From contig JAEUQE010000265.1 in the NCBI GenBank assembly GCA_016789785.1, forward strand, positions 1 through 11,066: a DNA stretch of 11,066 bases, written 5' to 3'. The DNA comes from Bryobacterales bacterium. GTDB taxonomy: Bacteria; Acidobacteriota; Terriglobia; Bryobacterales; Bryobacteraceae. A model generated the notes under the pieces. The model made no database searches and was not told where the DNA came from. It saw only the letters and a program-made list of their open reading frames with translations. A program made the position numbers and the translations under genes. Positions 6,280 to 11,066 of this stretch are shown here, piece by piece; the first letter of the stretch is position 1, and each line of letters opens with the position of its first letter.

Positions 6280-9200
6280 TCAGAAGTAGTACTTGAAGCC
6301 GAGCTGCACGTTGCGCGAGCCCACCTTCGTACCCGTGATCTGACCGAAGTTGTTCGCTCCGAAGCTGCTGGCGGGATCACCAAAGATCGGAGTGTTGGTG
6401 GTGTTCGTGGTTTCCAGACGGAATTCGAAGCGCTGCCCTTCCTTCGTGCGAATGCTCTTCAGAAGTGCGGCATCGAGAGTCTTGATGGCCGGTCCACGAT
6501 AGTTGAGGTAGCGGGCCGCGGAACCGAAGGTGTCGATATCCGGGCGCGAGAACGCCGCTTGATTGTAGTAGCCGTTCAAGCGCTGCGACACGGGCCCCGT
6601 GGTGGATGGATCACCGATCAGGTTGGGACGCTGGGTGCCGTTCCAAAGCTGTCCGGCGTCCTGGGCGACCTGCAGCGGGTTTCCGCTCTGCAGCGTGAGG
6701 AAGCCGCTGAGTTCCCATCCGCCGATGAACGCATCCAGCAGCCGGTTCGCACCACCCGCGATTGCCCGGCCGCGGCCGATGGGCAACTCATAGGCGCCGG
6801 TCAACACTACGCGGTGCGGAATGTCGTGCGCCGAAAGTGACTTCTCCAGTCTGCGATTCAACGGATTCTGCATCGACGTGCTTCCCCCAAGCCACGACGT
6901 GTTGCCTGACGAGATCGACGAATCGTCAATGAGCTTCGACCATGTGTAGTGGCCGAGGAACGTCAGGCCCTTTGAGAATCGCTTCTCCCACTTCATCTGA
7001 AGCGCGTGGTAGTAGGAGTTCCCTGCCGGTGGCTCTGACGTGCCTGCGTTTGCGCCGTCGAAGTGCGTCATCGGGCGGAACAAACGGAAGCGCTGAATGG
7101 TCGGGCGGTTCATATTGACTGCAAGCGGATCCGTTATCACTCCGTAGAAGGGATTCTGAACCTGAGCCTGCAGTGCGGTGCGGCCGATGCCCCAATAGAT
7201 CGGGTCGAGCGGAGTGAGGTTGGTAAACGGAACGAACAGGTGCGCGCCCCGGCTGCCCGTGTAGTTCATCTCGAAAACGGACTGCATGGGAAGCGCACGC
7301 TGTACCGAGAGGTTCCAGGAGTAATACTGCGGATTGCTGTTGTTCTCGGGCACGACGGTGCCAGCCCCGAGACCGAGGAACGTGCGGTCGCCCAACGCCC
7401 TTCCTGGAGGCAATTGCATGCCCTGCGGGTACGGATTGTTGAGTTGCGCGAACAACGTCTCGCCGGAGTCGAGAGTGAAGGTCGGCGCCGAGTTGACCAC
7501 GAATCCGGACCCCGTATGGCCAAACACCGTGGCCCGCGAGATCTGGTAGAGGATGCCATAGCCGCCGCGAATCGACGTCTTGTCGTCCATCGCATATGCG
7601 AATCCGATGCGCGGAGAGAAGTTGTTGTAGTCTCCGCGGAATGGCGAACGTTTGTTGCTGTCGGTGAAGCGGAACACGCCGCGAAGATCGTAGCCCGGCA
7701 CGCGGATCGGAGCCGGTGCGGCGAGATCCCAGTAGCTCTGGCGGTCCTGCGTTTCCCAACGCGGAATGTCGAACTCGTAGCGTAGTCCGAGATTCAGCGT
7801 CAGCTTGCGAGTGATCTTCCAATCGTCCTGGAGATAGTAGCCCATGTAGCGCGAGCGCGTGAACACTTTCGGGTCGATGTGGAAGTCGCCGCCGCCACCC
7901 CAGCCAAGCAACATGGACGCCAGCCCGTTGCCCTGGAAGTTGTCTCCGACATTGAGTAGACGGCGGGTCGTCTGCGCCGAGAACGCCACGCGTCCCGAGG
8001 GATAGCCTGGCTGCAGGTAATCGAGGAAGAACTGACGGAACTCGCCACCGGCCTTGATATTGTGACTGCCGATGGTCTTCGTCACCGACCCGGAGATCTG
8101 GTGCACGCCTTCCTGCCGGTCCATGATCAACCAGCCTTCCGTGCCAATGTCGGTGAAGCCGTCCGGCGCGATGGTTGGGAACACCAGATTGGTCGCGTTC
8201 TGTTTCATGTACTGCGGAAAGCCGAGCGTCGTAAGATCGAACGGCTCCATCGCGTTGCGATAGAAGTCGGAATACACAAGGCCATAGCGGACGGTCCACA
8301 ACGTGGTGGCGCTTTGCACGCGCGTGAAGTCGGCCACCGACGAGTAAGTCTTCGTGCCGCTGGGACCATTGTTGAACGTGAACGCCGGATTGCCCTGGCC
8401 GAAGAGGTTCGGCGGCGTACCGGTGTTGCGCGCGTGACTGAAACGGCCCGTGAGACGGTTCTTGTCGCTGAAGTTGTGGTCACCCTTGAAGTCCATCTGC
8501 TGCGAGTTGGAAACGTTGGTGTCCTGCATGAACCAGTTGTTCGTGTTGGTGACCGCGTTCGTTACCTGGTTGCCGCGCGGGAAAAACTCGAGAGCCTTCA
8601 ACGCAATGGGATTCATGCGGGAGCGCGGAATCAGGTTGCCGGCGAAGGGTCTGCGTTCCACTGTGTTGTCGGCATTGCGGAAGGTATCGAACGGATCGTA
8701 GATCTGGATCAACCGGCCGTTGGATTGGAGGGTCTTTGAGAAGTCACCGCTGCGCTGATCATCGGTGGGGAATGTCGCAGTGTAGGCGAGCGGACTCTTT
8801 TGATTGGTGCGCTCATAGGTGGCGAAGAAAAAGGTCTTGTTCTTCACCACAGGGCCGCCGAGCACGCCGCCGAGTTGGTTACGGCGGAAGTTCGCGCGCG
8901 GTGAGCCCGCACGATTGGCGAACCATCCATTGGCGTTCAGTGCCGCGTCGCGGAAGAAATAGAAGCCCGTGCCGTGGAATTCGTTGGTACCAGACTTGGT
9001 CACCATGTTCACCACCGCGCCGCCCGTCTGGCCGTACTCCGCCGGGAAGAAGTTCGTCTGCATCTTGAACTCCTGCACAGCGTCCACGGAGGGCTTGTAC
9101 TTCAGATCCGTAATACCGGAGTTCTGCTCTACAGTCGTCACCGTCACACCGTCGACGAGGACGTCGGACGTTGAGTTGCGCGCGCCGTTGGCCACGAAAT

Positions 9201-9729
9201 TCGTGTTCGTGTCACCGCGACGGCCCGCGGAGCCGACGACACCGGGCGTCATGTAGGCAAGATTCAACGAGTCGCGTCCGATGTTCGGCAGCGAGAGGAT
9301 GTACTTGTTTTCCACGGTCTGCCCGAGGCTGGAGATCGTGGTGTTCAACAATGGCGCTTCGCCGGCCACCTGCACGGTCGAGGATACTTCACCAACCTGC
9401 AACTGCACGTCGATGGTCGCCTGCTGCTGAACGGTAAGTGGAAACTCCGATTGCGCGTAACGGCGGAAGCCCGCCGATTCTACCGTGAGCGTGTATGTGC
9501 CCGGAGGTAGCGCGGTGACGAAGTAACGTCCCGAAGTGTCCGAAGTGGCTTTGTGCTGCACGTTTCGGGCAGCTTCGGTAACAATCACGGTGGCGTTTGG
9601 AACAACGCCTCCGGAACCGTCGGTGACCGTGCCTCGAACAGAGGCAGTGAACGACTGCGAAAATCCCAAAGCCGCCCCAATCGCGGCAACCACGAGCGCT
9701 CTAAATGCTGTGCTATCGACACGGAGCAT
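6280..9729 (-). CDS. TonB-dependent receptor with N-terminal CnaB-like (carboxypeptidase-regulatory) domain, Oar-like
   Basis: Large outer-membrane protein of 1149 residues, of the type highly expanded in acidobacteria and likely to import or bind oligosaccharides or other large substrates. Residues 1-25 (MLRVDSTAFRALVVAAIGAA onward) are a signal peptide. Residues 27-113 form a carboxypeptidase-regulatory beta-sandwich (SVRGTVTDGSGGVVPNATV, TALPPGTYTLTVESAGF). The plug covers about 125-250 (LPNIGRDSLNLAYMTPGV, NGARNSTSDVLVDG, QTGGAVVNMVTKSGTNEFHG). The rest is barrel and ends in KYYF, the C-terminal aromatic needed for Bam insertion. I see no clear TonB box. In-frame ATGs occur at 9762, 9735 and 9729; GGGGAGGG lies 8 bases before the last but only 2 before the middle one, so 9729 is chosen. 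A terminator follows the gene. The substrate is unknown. Confidence 0.94.
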   Translation of the reverse strand: MLRVDSTAFRALVVAAIGAALGFSQSFTASVRGTVTDGSGGVVPNATVIVTEAARNVQHKATSDTSGRYFVTALPPGTYTLTVESAGFRRYAQSEFPLTVQQQATIDVQLQVGEVSSTVQVAGEAPLLNTTISSLGQTVENKYILSLPNIGRDSLNLAYMTPGVVGSAGRRGDTNTNFVANGARNSTSDVLVDGVTVTTVEQNSGITDLKYKPSVDAVQEFKMQTNFFPAEYGQTGGAVVNMVTKSGTNEFHGTGFYFFRDAALNANGWFANRAGSPRANFRRNQLGGVLGGPVVKNKTFFFATYERTNQKSPLAYTATFPTDDQRSGDFSKTLQSNGRLIQIYDPFDTFRNADNTVERRPFAGNLIPRSRMNPIALKALEFFPRGNQVTNAVTNTNNWFMQDTNVSNSQQMDFKGDHNFSDKNRLTGRFSHARNTGTPPNLFGQGNPAFTFNNGPSGTKTYSSVADFTRVQSATTLWTVRYGLVYSDFYRNAMEPFDLTTLGFPQYMKQNATNLVFPTIAPDGFTDIGTEGWLIMDRQEGVHQISGSVTKTIGSHNIKAGGEFRQFFLDYLQPGYPSGRVAFSAQTTRRLLNVGDNFQGNGLASMLLGWGGGGDFHIDPKVFTRSRYMGYYLQDDWKITRKLTLNLGLRYEFDIPRWETQDRQSYWDLAAPAPIRVPGYDLRGVFRFTDSNKRSPFRGDYNNFSPRIGFAYAMDDKTSIRGGYGILYQISRATVFGHTGSGFVVNSAPTFTLDSGETLFAQLNNPYPQGMQLPPGRALGDRTFLGLGAGTVVPENNSNPQYYSWNLSVQRALPMQSVFEMNYTGSRGAHLFVPFTNLTPLDPIYWGIGRTALQAQVQNPFYGVITDPLAVNMNRPTIQRFRLFRPMTHFDGANAGTSEPPAGNSYYHALQMKWEKRFSKGLTFLGHYTWSKLIDDSSISSGNTSWLGGSTSMQNPLNRRLEKSLSAHDIPHRVVLTGAYELPIGRGRAIAGGANRLLDAFIGGWELSGFLTLQSGNPLQVAQDAGQLWNGTQRPNLIGDPSTTGPVSQRLNGYYNQAAFSRPDIDTFGSAARYLNYRGPAIKTLDAALLKSIRTKEGQRFEFRLETTNTTNTPIFGDPASSFGANNFGQITGTKVGSRNVQLGFKYYF

Positions 9730-9737
9730 GAGCATTA

Positions 9738-9745
9738 CCCTCCCC
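9738..9745 (-). promoter_or_regulatory. Strong ribosome binding site of the receptor gene
   Basis: GGGGAGGG on the minus strand is 8 bases from the ATG at 9729 but only 2 from the ATG at 9735, which decides between the clustered in-frame start codons. It also excludes the ATG at 9762, which lies upstream of it. Confidence 0.65.
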
Positions 9746-9760
9746 AGAAAAGAGAAATCC

Positions 9761-9790
9761 AATAACTGGGATGCGAGTCTACCATGTCAA
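9761..9790 (-). promoter_or_regulatory. Candidate sigma-70 promoter of the receptor gene
   Basis: On the minus strand a perfect TTGACA (9790-9785) is followed after 18 bases by GTTATT (9766-9761), a weak -10 element. Transcription would start near 9754 and leave a leader of about 25 bases with the strong ribosome binding site. The -35 element is convincing; the -10 element is not. Confidence 0.35.
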
Positions 9791-9879
9791 TTCCATAAAA
9801 GATAGTTGCTGCTTACTGCCTAATTCCAGTACGCGAAGAAACTCGCCGCTCCCTCACGTCCGCAGGCCGGAAATTGCAG

Positions 9880-9885
9880 TAGAAT
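9880..9885 (+). promoter_or_regulatory. Candidate -10 element of the Gfo/Idh gene (possible leaderless start)
   Basis: TAGAAT differs from the TATAAT consensus at one base and ends 7 bases before the ATG at 9893, so transcription could begin at or next to the start codon. No clear ribosome binding site lies between. The position 17 bases upstream holds no good -35 element, so the call is tentative. Confidence 0.3.
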
Positions 9886-9892
9886 TGCTCCC

Positions 9893-11066
9893 ATGCTTCG
9901 TCGCAATTTTGCCAAGGGTGCCGCGCTGGGAATGACCGCACTTTCCGCCAGTAAGGTGAAGAGCGCCAATGATCGTGTCAATGTCGGGCTGATCGGTTGT
10001 GGAGGACGCGGGCGTCATGTCGCGCGGCTCATGCGCGAAGCACCAAACGTCGCCTTCACCGCCGTCGCCGATGTCTACGACGAAAACGCACGCATCGCAC
10101 GGGAATGGGCGGGCACGGACGCGAAGGCGTTCAAGGACTTCCGCGAGTTGCTTCAACTCAAGGACGTCGACGCAGTCCTGATCGCGACGCCGGACCACTG
10201 GCACGCGATCGCATCGGTGCTGGCTTGCGAGGCCGGCAAGGATGTATATGTCGAGAAGCCTGTCGCACTCACCATCCGCGAAGGGCGCGCCATGGTGAAC
10301 GCCGCGCGCAAGCACAAGCGCATCGTGCAAGCCGGCACACAGCATCGATCCGCTCCACACTTTCAAAAGATCGCTCAACTGATTCAGGGCGGCGAGATCG
10401 GCAAGGTCAACTTCGTTCGCGTGTGGAACTACATGAATCTCTCGCCGAACGGTGTGGGCCGGAAGCCCGCGCAACCGGTGCCCGCGGGCCTCGACTGGGA
10501 CATGTATCTCGGCCCATCGCCAAGAGTCGAGTTCAACCCGAACCGTTTCCTGGGCACTTACCGTTACTTCTCTGATTACTCGGGTGGCTTCATCACGGAC
10601 TTCGGCAATCATCGTCTCGACACGATGCAGCAGATCATGGGCGTCAACGCGCCCCGTACCATCTCTGCTTCCGGAGGCCGCTTTGTGCTTCAGGACGACG
10701 GCGATGTGCCCGATCTGCTGAGCGTCACGTATGAATACGACGGTTTCATCGTCACCTACGAAGGGAACAATCTCAATAGTCATGGAATGGGCGGGCGCAC
10801 TCCGGGACATCGTTACTACAATGCACGCGGCGAGTGGGATCAGCCAAACGGCATCGCGTTTTATGGAACCGATGGAACCATCTATGCGGAGCGAATCGGA
10901 TGGGAAACCTTTCCGGAGCCTGAAACATCGCGCCGCAAACCGTCGAAGCAGTTAAAGCGAATGTGGGAGAACGTGGAGGAGCCCACCAAGGCCCACACCG
11001 CCAACTTCATCGAGTGCGTCCGGTCTCGCAAACCGCCCAACGCGGAGATTGAAATCGGGCATCGTT
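9893..11066 (+). CDS. Gfo/Idh/MocA family oxidoreductase with Tat-type signal (3' end outside the window)
   Basis: NAD(P)-dependent oxidoreductase of the glucose-fructose oxidoreductase/inositol dehydrogenase family, acting on sugar-like substrates. 391 residues are present, and the usual total is near 430-450. The N-terminus MLRRNFAKGAALGMTALSAS has a twin arginine, Phe and a weakly hydrophobic stretch ending in small residues, a Tat-type signal; the mature part starts near residue 25. The Rossmann fold begins VNVGLIGCGGRGR (29-41, GxGxxG-type turn), with ATPDHWH at 98-104 and the family signature EKP at 121-123. GGFITDFGNHRLD at 231-243 gives the catalytic-region Asp236 and His240. Exported members keep NADP tightly bound, as in Zymomonas GFOR. 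Divergent from the receptor gene across 163 bases, so the two may be regulated together. The substrate is not identifiable from the sequence. Confidence 0.93.
   Translation, partial: MLRRNFAKGAALGMTALSASKVKSANDRVNVGLIGCGGRGRHVARLMREAPNVAFTAVADVYDENARIAREWAGTDAKAFKDFRELLQLKDVDAVLIATPDHWHAIASVLACEAGKDVYVEKPVALTIREGRAMVNAARKHKRIVQAGTQHRSAPHFQKIAQLIQGGEIGKVNFVRVWNYMNLSPNGVGRKPAQPVPAGLDWDMYLGPSPRVEFNPNRFLGTYRYFSDYSGGFITDFGNHRLDTMQQIMGVNAPRTISASGGRFVLQDDGDVPDLLSVTYEYDGFIVTYEGNNLNSHGMGGRTPGHRYYNARGEWDQPNGIAFYGTDGTIYAERIGWETFPEPETSRRKPSKQLKRMWENVEEPTKAHTANFIECVRSRKPPNAEIEIGHR

Noticed and set aside
5809..6840. Open frame of 343 codons on the plus strand across the PD40/receptor junction
   Set aside because: It runs antisense through two well-supported genes and their terminator, has no recognisable domain and is Arg/Ala/Gly rich, as expected of GC-rich shadow frames.
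6926..8299. Open frame of 457 codons on the minus strand inside the receptor gene
   Set aside because: It lies in another frame of the receptor coding sequence and its product is low-complexity, Arg/Pro/Ser-rich with no family resemblance. The receptor frame reads as a complete conserved protein without frameshift.
9854..10810. Open frame of 318 codons antisense to the Gfo/Idh gene
   Set aside because: The plus-strand frame has the Rossmann fold, EKP motif and Tat-like signal. The antisense product matches nothing I recognise.

Overview
The window (about 60% G+C) looks like chromosomal DNA of an Acidobacteriota bacterium, most likely of the Solibacter/Bryobacter branch. Three things suggest this: a large outer-membrane receptor with an N-terminal carboxypeptidase-regulatory (CnaB-like) domain followed by a TonB-receptor plug and barrel; a secreted protein with BACON-type repeats joined to the C-terminal domain first described in Solibacter (TIGR03437 type); and a twin-arginine-type Gfo/Idh/MocA oxidoreductase. 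This assignment rests on protein architecture I recognise, not on a database search. I see no rRNA, tRNA, insertion sequence, phage gene or CRISPR array.

Layout. Positions 1-3057 hold a minus-strand operon read selB (1198-3057), a gluconate 2-dehydrogenase subunit 3-type protein (591-1163), then a GMC-family flavoprotein dehydrogenase (566 to beyond position 1), with gaps of 34 and 24 bases. Divergent from selB across 74 bases is the BACON-repeat secreted protein (3132-4670, plus). It converges, with only 4 bases between stop codons, on a secreted six-repeat PD40/TolB-like propeller protein (4675-6183, minus). Upstream of that, in the same direction, is the CnaB/TonB-dependent receptor (6280-9729, minus), separated from it by a rho-independent terminator. 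Divergent from the receptor across 163 bases is a Gfo/Idh/MocA oxidoreductase (9893 to the right edge, plus, incomplete).

How the genes fit together. The two small-operon oxidoreductase genes look like a periplasmic sugar/alcohol dehydrogenase, in which the small subunit carries the export signal and the GMC subunit has none. The receptor, propeller protein and Gfo/Idh protein are consistent with uptake and oxidation of carbohydrate-like substrates at the cell envelope; this functional link is inferred from neighbourhood only. selB implies that the organism inserts selenocysteine at UGA, but no selA, selC or certain selenoprotein lies in the window.

Most of the window is ordinary for this lineage. 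The points most worth a second look are the in-frame UGA that alone separates the small subunit from the GMC subunit in an operon headed by selB; tandem hairpins and a three-codon upstream reading frame in the selB leader; and a possible leaderless start of the Gfo/Idh gene.
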